A DNA stretch of 64,000 nucleotides from Arbacia lixula (Eukaryota; Echinodermata; Echinoidea; Arbacioida; Arbaciidae), in assembly GCA_963669155.1 (NCBI GenBank), contig OZ022582.1, positions 28,155,773-28,219,772 of the forward strand, read 5' to 3'. The notes below the pieces were generated by a model that made no database searches, was not told the origin of the DNA, and saw only the letters and a list, made by a program, of their open reading frames with translations. Of the stretch, positions 34,129 through 46,700 are shown one piece after another (the stretch's first letter is position 1; every line of letters begins with the position of its first letter). Made by a program: the position numbers and the translations under genes.

Positions 34129-35690
34129 GCCGGCTCTGCAGTATTCTCACCTTTACAGCACCTCACACGAGTCACCCACCTGAAGGCTGCATGGAACCTA
34201 CATCACAGCCGTTTGCTACACATGAAAGCACTCAAGCCATTAGTCAGCAGCAAAAAAAAAACACTACACAACAAATTGGCTTTCTGGCGATACCTTAAAT
34301 TCAATGGTCATGAAAATTGATTATTTTGTTTTTAAATGAATAGAGAATAGGAATTGAGAATTGACTTACAGTCAAATTGTATATGAAGACCGCTCATACA
34401 GTATGTCAACAGATATAAACATCTACCATGCAAGAACTTTCTTCAAGGGACATACCATATAAAAAGTAGTCTCTAAAGACTGTATACATGGGTGCACTTC
34501 TGTGTCATTTCATTTAAATTTTGAGTCACTGTTCAGTTTTATATTTCACAAAGTTGAACTTGCTGTTCTTTTGGTCATGCATTATTTCAAAGTATTTGGT
34601 TTTGCCTGCAAATGAAATACAGAAACTTTCATGACAGATATAAATAAATTTCCTCATATAACCTTGGTAGAAAGGCCTGTATAAAAGCAGAAGATTCATC
34701 ATTGATATCAAAGGCAGTAGCAACGTACAGAATGGTACAACAAAAGTAAAAAAAAAAATGCAGATTTCATTGATAAAGAGGATTCTTGCTGAAATGAGAG
34801 AAACACACACATTACTGAATTTTTAATATTAATGGTATTTTTGTATCAGTAATACAAACATATCTCATAGTGCAGAATTATGTCTAGCCCAATGAACAGA
34901 TGAACAGATGAACAGCCCAATTAACAGATGTAATTAGCCAGCATGGGTGCATTGATGGAATTGTGCTGCACCTGTAAGGGGGGGGGGGGGGGGGTGGGGA
35001 AGGGGGTGGGGAGAAGCAATTAGTGCACTGTCATGTCCACTTAGCCAGAAGTCGGTATGACGTGCAGAAAAGACAGCCGTCCTTCTTTGGCAGCTTCGAG
35101 GTTGGCCGTGACAAATGAAATCTTTTTAATAGCTCAATGAGTTTGTTGTATTCCTGGAGTTCTTCATGAGTTTTTCATGCTGTGCGTATGAAGCATGGAT
35201 CTCATCATTTGTGCGAGGTTGGGGGGAGGGAGGGGGCGGGAATTAGCCATGTTTTTGTCTGACAAGCCCCCTTTATTAATCTATCTTTGAGCCTAGCATT
35301 GACAAAAGAACATGTGATATGACTGCATGAAGGTGTAATTTTGTTTCAGCCTTCAACCATGATCAAAACTCATCCTACCCTCCCACCTCCCCACCCTTGT
35401 CATATAAGACAAGGGTGTATTGTAAACTTAATCAGACAGCAACTTTCATTATTTTGATCCATTTTGATGGTATCTTCAGTAAATTAACAGCTTAAACTCG
35501 ACAAAATGAGGTTAGGGTTGGGATATGGACCATGTTAGGGTTAGGGTAAGGTGAGGTTTAGCAAGGTTAATTTGTGATTTTAGAGCATTTTGTGGCCTGA
35601 AAAATGCAAAAACTAACCATTTTGGGTTGGAAATTCCTCTAACAAAGCTACATTGTTGTATGATACTAATATGAACAAAATCACACTTTC
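34129..35690. other. Noncoding DNA with poly-G run
   Basis: Poly-G at 34979-34994 and local 'gaacagatgaacagatgaac' repeats at 34894-34914. No gene recognised. Confidence 0.45.
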
Positions 35691-36330
35691 ATTTCCTAGT
35701 CAAGAAGCCGCCTCCTGCCCCCCCGACCCCCCAACCCCCTTGCTTGCCTGACAAACCAAACAGTGTTCGGTAATAGTAGTGGGATTATGCATGTGAGAAA
35801 ATCACTCTCCAGCATCTCACATGACAACCCACCCCGCTCCCCTTCCCCAGCCAGCCATCTAACCAGCCAACCAGCTGGAGAGACTGAGCGATGCTCCAGT
35901 AGAAGCCAGTGGTTGTGGTGTGACCCACCGGTATGTGAGGAAAACCTCAAGCAGGCTGCTGTCAGGGCGGGGCGCCCCGCAGTGCCCTCTTGTAGTGGAC
36001 AAGTCTCATTTCCTCCAAGATGCAGGGGATGCCTCCAGGCGGCCCGCAGCTTGTTTGAAAAGTAAACTTAGGAGGAGGTGAAGCAGTGGGACGCAGCCCC
36101 AGTGTCACTGGGGAGAGAGAGAGGTCTCAGGGACTGGGCCGGTCTTGCCCCCCTCCCCTTCCCTTCCCTCTCCCCTTCCCTCCCTCTCTCTCTGGTTTGG
36201 GCAAGAGGAGTGCTGGTGAGGAGTATGGTCACACTGCCAGGGAGTTTGTGTTTCGAGCGGCATGATTGTGTGAGAATTGAAGGGGATCCGTTAAGAATTG
36301 TGATTTCTTGAATAAAAAGCAGCATTGTTG
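35691..36330. other. GC-richer segment, no exon recognised
   Basis: Complex sequence around 35860-36060 ('gtggttgtggtgtga' Runx-like, 'ggcggggcgccccgc' palindrome) between C-rich and GA/CT tracts. A regulatory role is possible but unproven. Confidence 0.3.
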
Positions 36331-36369
36331 AAGCATGCTTTTGTCTTTCCACTCCATTATTTGTGTCAT

Positions 36370-36480
36370 TCTTTCTCTCTGTCTCTCTCTCTGTGTGTGT
36401 CTCTCTCTCTTTCATTTTCTGTCTCTCCATCCTCCCTCTCTCCATTCCTCTCTCTGTCTTTCTCTCTGTCTATATCTCCA
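36370..36480. repeat. Interrupted CT/GT microsatellite
   Basis: 'tctctctgtctctctctctg' and related interrupted runs, continuing as T/C-rich sequence to about 36660. Confidence 0.9.
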
Positions 36481-36659
36481 ACCCATGTTTGCTTCCAACC
36501 CATGTTTCTTATTTCATTTTCCTCTCTCCCTGATCTCATCATCTTCCATTCTTTCCCTTGAACATGCCTGATACCTTTTCCTTTCCTCTTTCTGTCTAAA
36601 TATCTATCTTCCTCTGTCTTTCCCTTCCTCTTCTTCAACTCTCTCCCCCTCTTCTTCTT

Positions 36660-38524
36660 TACCCTTGCTCCTTCATCTTTTCAGGCTCTCATGTATCACT
36701 CTTTAATTGATGCTCAACTCTCCACTCCTTCTTAGAAAGGTTGAAACAAGACATTTTTATATGATTCATTGCTTAAATTAGAGACATGTCTTGTGGTTTG
36801 ATATTCCTGTCTCATTAATAGAAAAAAGAGAGAGCTTTGTTGTTTAATGGTATTGTTAGCCAATTCACAGCAGCGCGTGTAGGTTAATGTGCTCTCCACA
36901 TTCACCACAAAGTTGAACCCCCTCCGCCCAAGAAAACCTGACAAAGCACAGTGAAAACAAAGATGCTTCAAACGTCCGACAAAGTTCCGACAAGTTCTCG
37001 GCCCATAAAACCATGACCATTAACATATTAACATTGTATTTGACTTACAACAACCACCCCAGAGGAAAACATGCCAATGACAAACTTTTGAAGGAGGTGG
37101 AGGAGGAGGAGGGGAGGGTAAGAGAGAAGGAGAGTGAGTGAAAAAAAATGAAATAAAATCAAAACCTTGCACCCGCTTCCAACAAAGGAAGCATGCTGGA
37201 AACGCAGGTTAAGTCCACATGCCAATTTCGGCAATGAAAACACTGTTAGGTACACAATTCTAATTTGGTGGTGATGGGGAGGGAGAAACTGGGAAGAAGT
37301 TTCTTGGTGACCGCCAGAGGAACTGTGTACACAAATCACGCTGCGCCCATTCAGAACTGCCAAGAAAATACAAATTGCTCCCTCTGGGCTGAAATGTTTC
37401 ACCTGAGAGGGTCCTTCGGTTTCCCTCCATCTCTCCTCCACCCCTTGCTCACTCACTTGAAAATGAAAAAAGAACGAAGGAGGCACGAGGGAGAAGGAAA
37501 GTTAATGAAAATGAGTTGAGGAAGATGGAGATACGGACATCGGGCGGGATGTGAAGCGCTCTGATTGGATGAGAGAGAGTGGTGAAACTTTGAAGTCTGT
37601 TGTGATAGAGAAGTGTTCAAGTCTGTAAAGGGGTAGTTTACATTGAAGATCTCTTTCTTTCCAAATATGCACACAATTTTGAGGGCAGAACTGTGATATT
37701 TTGAGCAAAATCAAACAAGTACATGGAATACAGAAGTTGTGGTCATTTGAAGTTAGTTTCCTTTATTTGACAGCATGTGTTGACGCACTTCAAAAGTTTT
37801 GAGCATGAGCAAAACATTCAGACCTATCAGAAGAAATAGCCAGATTACAGTCATGTGTTGAAGAATGCAATTCAAATATCCAGAAATGCAAAAAGGTATT
37901 TAATTCCAATGGGATTCCGATTCATGCTGCCACTCGAGTGTGATCATGGTACTAGGTGTTGAAAATTAACTTTTGACACTATTAAAAAATAATTGCAAAA
38001 AGTTACAGCTCGAATCAAGCTGAAATTTACACATCATCAATCCAAAGGATGTCAATTTTTTTAGAAGCAGGTTTTGTGCAATTTTATCAACTTTTTCTCA
38101 GTTAATGAGATTTTCACTTTTGGACAGATTTGGACCTTACAGTTTGTGTGTATTATATAATTAATTCAGAACACAACAGTGCTCATTATGCATCACACAT
38201 GTCAACCCACAGGTTCTTGCTTCCAAAAGCATCATGCATCGTTAATACAATGGCAGTTGTTCGTGGTGCAGGTAATACCCGGTATTACCAGCAACAAACG
38301 TATCACTCTACATGTATATTGTGTGCAGGTGTTTAAGAACCAGAGTGGTTGTGGTGTCATACCACACACAGTGTGGAGTTCGGGATATTGCTGATTTCCG
38401 TGAGTAGAGATTAGAGGAAATCACAGGCAGTACATTGTGAATGCAACAGGTGGTTGGAATGATTGGCATCGGGTACAAGGACAGCAATCAAAATACCACA
38501 CATCTTTCCAATATTGATACTGTC

Positions 38525-38526
<2 letters not shown>
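36660..38526. other. Noncoding DNA, nothing recognised
   Basis: Open frames of up to 152 codons (minus, 37028-37486) are Phe/Leu-rich without recognisable motifs or splice context. Confidence 0.4.
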
Positions 38527-38559
<33 letters not shown>

Positions 38560-38560
38560 C
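38527..38560. repeat. (ATTG)n microsatellite
   Basis: Eight uninterrupted attg units followed by degenerate tt(c/t)attcattca repeats. Confidence 0.95.
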
Positions 38561-38819
38561 AATATATTTGTTTGTTCATTTATTCATTCAATCACTTACT
38601 TATTCATTTTATTTATTTCATGCATTTGGTGTTTGGTTCTTTCATTATTTAATTAATCATATGAGTATAGAAATTGTATTGTTTTAGTTATTCAGTCAGC
38701 CCTGGTTGGATATAGATGGACTGTGGACTCATTTATTGATGACAATATTATTAAAATGATTTATTGAACCAGTGAGCAAGTGATTGATTGGTGAAGTAAG
38801 AGTGTGAAGAAGAAAGAAA

Positions 38820-38912
38820 GATAGAGCAGAGAGAGAGAGAAAGAGAGAGAGTGTGTGTGAGTGTTAGAGATAGAAGATACAGACAGACAGACAGAGTGAG
38901 AGAGAGATGACA
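38820..38912. repeat. Compound GA/GT/CAGA microsatellite
   Basis: 'gagagagagaaagagagaga', then 'gtgtgtgtgag', then 'cagacagacagacaga'. Confidence 0.9.
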
Positions 38913-39039
38913 GGTAACTGACAGATCAATTGATCAGTTTTCATTGAAATTGAGCGAGTGAGCGAGCGATAGAATGAATAAACAATGGAAGCATCTATCA
39001 TCATTTTAATACTAGTTGTAAATCAAGCTCCTATGTCCT

Positions 39040-39475
39040 TATTTATTTATGTTTTACATGAAGTGACCACAATCTCAACATACCTATCACATGTAGGAAA
39101 GTGGGCGTGTACATTCATGCGGTGGGGGACATTAAACTTAATGTCCATCCCCCATATCGCCCTCTGATATCATTAATCTACCAGATATAGATAACCACAA
39201 CGTCACACTTTTTGCCACCACATTAGCCAAGATCTTTCCTCGATATTTCCGGCCAATGCCCCAATGATAATAAGCTAATGTTTCCTTTATACACCCTCGA
39301 GGGAGCCAGACGGCTTCTAATTAGCGGTGATGTCCCGATGATATTAGAAGGCTGGCTGCGTTTGAGCGGTACGTTGAGATTAGAAGAAGGCTACATGCTA
39401 GTTAATAGTGACCTAATTACAATTTATCTGTTTGGGAGTGACGTCTATCTGATACTAGTCATTTGACTACGTTTT
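39040..39475. promoter_or_regulatory. Candidate cis-regulatory module
   Basis: Complex, repeat-free 430 bp unlike its surroundings. Two Runx-type cores ('tgaccacaat' 39062, 'ataaccacaac' 39190), GATA-like agatagataac-type sequence (39185-39194), several homeodomain TAAT/ATTA cores (39170, 39317, 39402), a perfect inverted 'cattaaacttaatg' (39129-39142) and 'tgacgtc' (39439). Motif density is suggestive only. Confidence 0.3.
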
Positions 39476-39751
39476 AACACATGTTTAGATAAGAAAAAGG
39501 CCATATGTTCTTAACAGCTTGATAACTAGTCATTTCTTTAGGACTTGCCTATATTGATACATCAAATGGTTTGTGAAGTAAAGAGAACCCAAACATTGAA
39601 ACAAATAGATGATACGAATGTGACGCATTAAGGAAGTCATTTTGTTGAGGGGTAATCTAGATACATGTAGTGCATTAGTTGGCTTTTACCCTTTGTGTGC
39701 CAGAAAAACTACTATGGCACTTGTGTTTATTGATGTTGAAACACGTGGCAG

Positions 39752-39993
39752 GTTACAGGGATGGTCCACCCTGAAATTACATTGATTTCAATAAAAGCAG
39801 AAACGTGAAAAGTTCGGCCCCAACATTTTAATCACTAATTACTCCACATGTGGATCATTTGAGGACAAATAACTTTCAGCAAGTTTCTAAAATGAACAAT
39901 ACATGAATTTAAGACCATTGGCAAGAAGATTGCTCACAATCACCTTTTTGAAGGCTGTTTGTCTTCCCATTATAGTATATTCCCTTTAAGGGT
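39752..39993. mobile_element. Chimeric repeat: dispersed-repeat start joined to MITE half
   Basis: 39755-39811 matches the start of the 15258 repeat ('gatggtccaccctgaa', 'ataaaagcagaaac'). From 'ttaatcactaattactcc' (39826) to 'ccctttaa' (39985-39992) it matches the right half of the TTAA MITE at 16810-17176. The MITE's left half is absent. Confidence 0.8.
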
Positions 39994-42754
39994 TAAAAGT
40001 AGATGCTCTACTGCTTTCAGAAGTGTCAGAGATAAGGTAATTCCTTCTGTGTAACTAGGTGCCTCTTCATTAGCCCGATCAGACGAAATAGCGAGCTATT
40101 TTGTGATCCGGGAAACTAGCCTGAAGTTGCAATCACGTCTTCATTAGCTCGAAACTCGGGATACGTAAGCTCGAGCTCGGGTTGCATAAATTATTCCGAG
40201 TTTCGCACATACCAGCAGTGTGCGACAGGAATAGGCAGAAGCATGAAGGCAGCCACTACTGGTATCATAGTCAGACATATTTAATTTCTTTGGAGTGTAA
40301 ATGTATCCTAGTGAAATGTTTTTCCAGGCCCTAAACATGATTCTAGCTTGCATCTTTGTGATAAATCAAAAACAAATTTTTGGATTTGTGTGTACATAAT
40401 TCAGTACAATATGGAAAGCTGAGGCAAAACTTGACTAACAGAATCTGTGGTGACTGTGGGTTTGTGAAGAACGCCCTCAATGGCGAGATCAGGGCTGTTG
40501 TGGACAGACAGCGATGTTCTTGAGAGGTTGTGAGAATGTTCTAGAAGAAATGCATGATATGGGGTGCCCCAGGCATGGGCGTAAAGTGGAAGGAAATGTT
40601 TAAGTTTAGTAGTGGTTATATCAAGGGGCAAACCTGAAACACTCAAGAGTCTTGTTAGTGTGTCAATATGTGTCAGAAAATGAGAAATAGAAGGTTTGCG
40701 TACAACCTTTAAAAAAAATTCAAAGCATTTAGAATCAAGAATAAATCCCTCATGCACTGGGGCAAAGGCATATATCAACCATATAACAATATGCATGTAT
40801 ATATTCAGCGGTATTGTTTGCATAATGCGTACAAGGAAAACAGAAATCACCCGAAATCCTTACATCATATCCTGATTAGTGCAAGGCAGATGTACCGATA
40901 TAAGATCTACCCCAGGGCACGATATCATAACCATGATGTTACCCCCTTCAAGCGACATAACCTTTATGCCAATAAATTAAAGCCACCATAATCATGGAAA
41001 ATGATCCCTTCCAATTGACTCCAAATCCTCTCGCTTCCCTTCCCCCAAGCAGCTTGGATTAAAGGTTACCTCTTCTTATCTCATCTCATCCCTGTGACAT
41101 AATCCCTCATGCAACACCCGGGCATAGAATATCAATTTGTCCTAATTACTAATATATCACATGTCTGGAAGGCAACACCATTACAGCGGAAGTACAGGGT
41201 CTGCTAGAGATCAACTAGGGTCAAGTTCTCTCTGGATTTGTCAGAAAACTAGTTCATTTAATGCTCTCATGCTTTCCGGGACTAACTGCAGTGCCCACAG
41301 GATGTGATGTCAGTATTTGTTGTTTCCATGTTCATTTGTGTAGGTGTTGCACTTTTTTTTTTTTAGAAAAAGTTCTCCCACTCTTAGATATGGGTCCTTG
41401 TGAAAACCAATTTGTTTAGGAATTATAGTTTATCTTTGTTACTTTTTATAGGTTATCATATAGTTATAACCTCACACAAGGTTACCAGTACCAATTTAAA
41501 AAACATCATAGCAGAATAGACTTTGAAGGTATTGTAGATAAAGTCAGTTTTGAAATAGAACATAATAATATTGTTTATCTTTCTCTTTGGAAATAAAAAC
41601 AATTGAAGGATGATTGATGACACAATTTCCTGAAACAACAAAGAAGGCAATTGTTCTTACTAGGCTCATGTCATTACCATTTGAAATAATCAAATAATTT
41701 CCTGAGTTATTCACTTAACCTATTATCAACATATACTTTTTTCTTCATTTAATATTTATTTCTTGTAACTGACTATTTACATTATGTATGCAGGATTGCA
41801 GCACTTTGTGATCGTGATTTGCAAACACACAAATTTGTGATATATTGATATTTTTCTGTCTTTGCTTAGGTTTATACCATTCTCAATCTTCCCCTTCTGA
41901 TATCTCTACTTTTATGCAAATTAAGTATCATATTCCTTTCATAATCAGAGTTGATGTAATTTGATTCCAAAGCTTCAATGTTTGTCTGGATTCCCTCCAA
42001 CCCCATCCTATTTCCCATCCATTCATTCTTTGAAGAAGAACAGGTTAGCCTGATCTCCAGACTTTTGGGCATTTCCTTTTCAAACTTTTCAATAAAAGTG
42101 TCTGTTTGCAGTAGATGACACATTATTGATTTTTCTTTTCTCTGGCTAGGACTGAGAAAAGTGGATATTAAAGAAACTAAAAGTCTTGTGAGAACTAAAC
42201 TCTATTTTTCAGTTTGGATTAAAAATGTCCAACAGCCTTGGTGGGAGGCTAGGACAGAATAACAACAAGGAAATATGAACCAGATAATGAGCACAAACTC
42301 CAGCGGCTGGATCGCTCATTCTCTTAGTCACACAGTGGCGCACATACACACATAATCAATCGCAATTCCATCACATTTTACGCAAATTGTCTCAGGCTAT
42401 GATGTCATTGCACTTCCTGCCTCAGGATTGGTTAAATCTTTCCCCCTTGAGTCAGGGGAGAAGACATCCTCCTCGTCCTCAGAGAGAGAGAGAGAGAGAA
42501 GTTATGTCAATAACCCCTCGGCTGGGCAAACCCAACTCCCTCAGACTGCAAGAATGTGTGCTCTAATTAACCCTCTTCAGTCACATACGTGATAAACTGG
42601 GTAGTTTTAGATTTGGGATTAGGATTGGTTGGTACTGGGAGGTTTAATTGATGCGAAGAAGGCTGAAGACCGCTACAATAGTTCTATTTGGTTCTATTTC
42701 TTCCTGCTAGTTGTTTTTTTTACCATGTAGCAGTTATGGGAATAATGAGTTATT
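39994..42754. other. Noncoding DNA, nothing recognised
   Basis: 40060-40210 has a repeated 'cttcattagc' and the 'agctcgagctcggg' palindromic stretch. A 149-codon minus frame (40401-40850) has no recognisable domain. (GA)n run at 42480-42499. Confidence 0.4.
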
Positions 42755-42976
42755 TACTGTATAGCCATATATTTTGCGAGGCTAATTTTCGCGAATCAGG
42801 ACTTCTCCACAATTTCGCGAGTGGTTAAATTCGCAATCGTGGAGAACTAGTACTAGTAGTGCATGTGCTCGAGCATGTCGTATTGATAACTTTGTGTGTT
42901 GTTAAATTCGTAAATAGTCCAGATTCGCGAAATTTGCGAAAATAAAGACCACCCGAAATATATGGCGCATACTGTA
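42755..42976. mobile_element. MITE, 'atacgccatatatttcg' family, copy 2
   Basis: Inverted ends 'tactgtatagccatatat' and 'atatatggcgcatactgta'. Shares 'tcgcgaatcaggacttc', 'gtggttaaattc', 'gagcatgtcgtatt' and 'aaatagtccagattcgcgaa' with 17271-17475, plus a short 'ctagtactagtag' insertion near 42847. Confidence 0.9.
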
Positions 42977-43169
42977 AGTTCAAAAGGAAAATATAACTAA
43001 GGAAAGTACACAAATGACAGACTCTACCAGGGGCAAGAATGAGGTGTAGTGAGATGTGTACATGAATGTATGTCTTGTTTATGCGCTAAATTGGCAATTT
43101 AGACATCTTTTCTTGGGTGGTGAAATAAAGAAAAATATGATGTAAATGCAGTCAAGAAATTAGTCACTT

Positions 43170-43385
43170 GAATGGTGCGGTATTTGCTTCTTCCTTGTTA
43201 TCCGCTCTTTTAGCGGCTATTTTGCGGATTGAGACCTAGAAAAAATAAGGCAATGTTGCGGTAAGGGATTCTTATAAACTGCGTATGCAATATAGCCGTA
43301 GATATTGCAGCTCGTGCATCCTGCTCTGGCATGATATTCGGTGATCGCAACACTTGATTGGCTTAGCGGAATATGTCACCATCAT
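43170..43385. mobile_element. Truncated MITE, 'ccccgttcatatac' family, copy 3
   Basis: Interior match to copies 1 and 2 ('tgcggtatttgcttc', 'ttttgcgga', 'gagacctag', 'tataaactgcgt', 'gctcgtgcatc', 'gctctggcat') in the same orientation as copy 2. Both inverted ends are missing. Confidence 0.8.
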
Positions 43386-44929
43386 GTGATTGATCTAGCT
43401 AGTGGTGTGGATCATGATTATGGTATAAGAATTGGGTTTATGACAAAGAATGTCGTTGAGGTTCTGTGGGGGGTAGTTTCTCTTCTTTGCGTCCCCCCCT
43501 CCCCGAAGTTAATCAGACATATATAACGGCTGTTTTCAAGTATTATTAGGGGATCAAAATCACCCTCACACCCATATCCTATTAATATTCTGAATTACTC
43601 ATTTGATTTTGACAAATGTTTAGGATCCCTAAAGTATACAATGTTTTCATGAGTCACAGGCTAAGGTTTCATATGTTTTTGTTTTGATGTTAACATGGTC
43701 AAGGCAATTCAAACGATTCAATGTCTATCCATGTGTCACTGTTACTTATCAAATAGTCTTGATAAGATAGCCGCATCACTCAATTATCTTAGTTGTGATT
43801 CGTGAAAGCTATCATGTCAGTTCATATTGGTTTGGACGACCTTTATCTCATTGCCACATTGATGAAATCAGTGGGATACCCCTGTGTTTAATCATTTCTG
43901 TGTGTGGTTATCACTGTTGTTAAGATACTAGCCCACGCATTGTACATCACAGAAATCTATAACTGATAATTGACCAGTTTTGATGGTTGCTTTGCCAGAA
44001 TCTGAATCACACTATTCAAGATTATATTCTGAAGGATACCAGATTTTGATGTTGTTTGTCTTGGGACCTAGATTGTTTAATATCAGATATAAAACAAAAG
44101 TTTCTAAGAAAAGGGAAATAATTGGCAGCAGAACATGGATGATTAGATGAAAGGATGGATGGTTAAGTTACCAAGGTTACGGGCCTCTTTATTTAAGTTG
44201 CCTCCGGTATTACATCCCATAGCTTTAAGTTATGTCACAGAAAAAAAAAATAATAATCTTCTCCTGAATATTTATTTTCTTTAAAGGTGGGTGATATAGT
44301 CAGCGTCAGCATGTATTTTTACTAATTTCTCATACATCCGGTCCGTACGGCCATGACAGAGACCGGAACGAGTGTCTTCAGCCTCTCTCACAACTGTTTC
44401 CAGGAATTTGATACCTGATTTGGTGCAAGGAGGATTTGAAACTAGACATGATGAGCACTCCCCTGCAATCAGTCAAATAAAACACAAACAGGAAACAAAC
44501 AAGTTATTAACTAGCCAATTTTTCCTCCTTTTGTGTTAAGTTGTACTTTTTAGAGTCATGTGATTAGAAACAACACCAACAACAATGATTAAAGGCAAAG
44601 AAGGTCACTGTAGATAGTTGTTTCCTGATCATGTGATCAGTTGAGGATTTTTATTACGTCACATTGCGCTTGTCTGAACTTTACCTGTACCTATACATAG
44701 ATCTAGTGAGCAAACTCTATCAAATTCCAAAGCAGTACACGCATGCTTTTCATAAATTGTATGTCTCTGCTCAGTTTCATATGTCACAAAATAGCTCTAT
44801 GAGTGTTATACATGTTGTTCATACAATGTTTAACAGATTTTTTTTTTCTGCAAACAAAACATATTACCTATATGAATGAACTTTTTCTCTTGGCTTTATG
44901 ACTTACTCAACTTATATGCATAGGATGGG
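43386..44929. other. Noncoding DNA, nothing recognised
   Basis: No coding, RNA or repeat signal identified. Confidence 0.45.
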
Positions 44930-44954
44930 GTGTCCTATTGCTCTCTTCAGGGAA

Positions 44955-45190
44955 AAAATGAATTCAACATTTTTAGGGGCTACTTTTTGAGCACATTAGC
45001 CATTTGGCTACAATTTTACATTGTGTCTATGGGAATTTTGGGGGCTCTTTCAACATTTTCCAGGGCTCTTTTAAGCATTTTGGGGGCAAAATCGCCCAGA
45101 GGCCCCATGTATTTTCCCCCCTGGCTCTCTTACGAGTTATCATTCTCCATTGAGTTCTGCCCTGGGCTTGATGTTCAGCCTCTTGTAGGA
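44955..45190. repeat. Degenerate 'gggggctctttcaacatttt' repeat
   Basis: Related phrases 'tttttaggggctact', 'ttttgggggctctttcaaca', 'ttttccagggctcttttaag' and 'cattttgggggcaaaat' follow at roughly 30-60 bp steps. The 96-codon frame over it has no recognisable domain. Confidence 0.5.
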
Positions 45191-45568
45191 GTCACCCCAC
45201 ATAGCCTATTGGAGCAATAACACTTTGAAAAGACGCACATGTAACTACTACCATATTCAACAGGTATGTAGCGCTTCTGATTCATTGAGAGCATGCATTC
45301 TGGTTTTTAATAAGTTGAAATGACCTCCATATCTCTGTGCTTTTATCTGTTGACTGTAAAAAAAAGGTGAAATCGGCCCATGCCTGCAACAGGTGTTTGC
45401 GAGATTTGCGCCATGTTCGCTGTGAATGTAGTAGATGGGATATTTCCTGTCTGATCATGAAACAGATAGCATTCTCCTGGCCTCATGATGGATGGCCCAT
45501 GTCATCTGTCATCTGCTTTCAGCTCTTCTGCCTTGTAGTGCTACTATTTCTATTTTTACTAGGTGTCA

Positions 45569-45584
45569 TGAGAGAGAGAGAGAC

Positions 45585-45624
<40 letters not shown>
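45569..45624. repeat. (GA)n microsatellite
   Basis: 'gagagagagagacagagaga' type, nearly pure. Confidence 0.95.
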
Positions 45625-45626
<2 letters not shown>

Positions 45627-45827
45627 AAGGGTTTTTACACTGAATAAATGTTTTTAAAACTGCCCCCCTCTCTATTTGCATTGCTGCACATCTAGGGGGC
45701 TGTGAGGCACACGCCCCTGTGCACACCCACTGACTGACTGACATACACCGACACAGACACGGAGGGTGATAAAAAAAAAATTCCAGTGCTCAGAAATAGA
45801 TTCAGGAATATTTAGCTTATTTAGCTG

Positions 45828-46227
45828 AATTCTCCCTATCGCATATAGCTCTCCGAATCTGAACGTGTGTGGCGCTCTAATTTTTTTACCTTTAATTCTT
45901 GGGATATGAACTTCCGGTCCACGAACATTCGGCAATCCCGTACAATAACTTGGGACCAGGGTATCCAACTAATTTTATGAATATTAACCCTAAACCTAAC
46001 CCTGACCTTAACACTAACCCTAAACCTTATTCTTAACCTAACCCTGACCCTAACCACAACCCTTCACAAAATTTTCACTGCTTAATTCATAAAAAAAAGT
46101 GATTTCTTGGTCACTTTCTGCCGACAACCAGCTCTTACCGGAAGTATACGTCCCAAGAGCAATCGATCAGATATCGGTATCGTGAGGTGATATCGCTTGA
46201 TATCGGCTATATGCGATAGGGAGAATT
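45828..46227. mobile_element. MITE with telomere-like core, copy 1
   Basis: Perfect inverted ends 'aattctccctatcgcatat' / 'atatgcgatagggagaatt'. The middle (45983-46070) is a degenerate 'aaccctaaacctaaccctga' block. The right subterminal region repeats 'gatatc(g)'. Copy 2 at 53598-53993 is nearly identical. About 400 bp, no coding capacity; a matching target-site duplication is not obvious. Confidence 0.95.
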
Positions 46228-46618
46228 GATATGGTTAGACCACATGGTATTTCCACTGCTTACAGAAAAGCACATGACATGTTAAAATCCGCATTTGTTT
46301 ACCGTGTCTTTATTTTTATCCAAGTCATATCCAACAGACATTTTATTACGAGGGATATTACATGCACAAGCTCCAGCATAATAAGTCTTACAGAAATTAA
46401 TGTTTGAATATAGCTCATGTATGTCTATGATGGGTCTTAAATGAATAAAGCATACTGGTGGATAAGATCTTACGACAATTTTCTTGTATTGTGTTGATTT
46501 TGTAACAGCTGCTAGCTCAGTTTAGTTAAACCCATACTTAGTTCATTAATATAGCTCTATGGTTAAACCATGGTGAAACTGCCCCTGATAGTTCAACTAA
46601 TGAATGATTAGAACTCCA

Positions 46619-46700
46619 TTTTAACCCTCTCAGTAACAAGCATTGTAAATCACATTGACATACTAGACATTTTCATGCCAATAGTAAGAAGAGGGTTAAT
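46619..46700. mobile_element. Short TTAA-bounded element, monomer
   Basis: 'ttaaccctctcagtaacaag' to 'tcatgccaatagtaagaaga' then 'gggttaat': same inverted ends as the 57.7 kb units with a variant interior. Confidence 0.7.

Noticed and set aside
40401..40850. 149-codon minus frame as a gene
   Set aside because: No recognisable motif; a frame of this length is expected by chance in 64 kb.
45983..46070. Possible interstitial telomere sequence
   Set aside because: The AACCCT-like block lies inside a MITE found in a second near-identical copy, so it is element cargo and not a chromosome-end relic.
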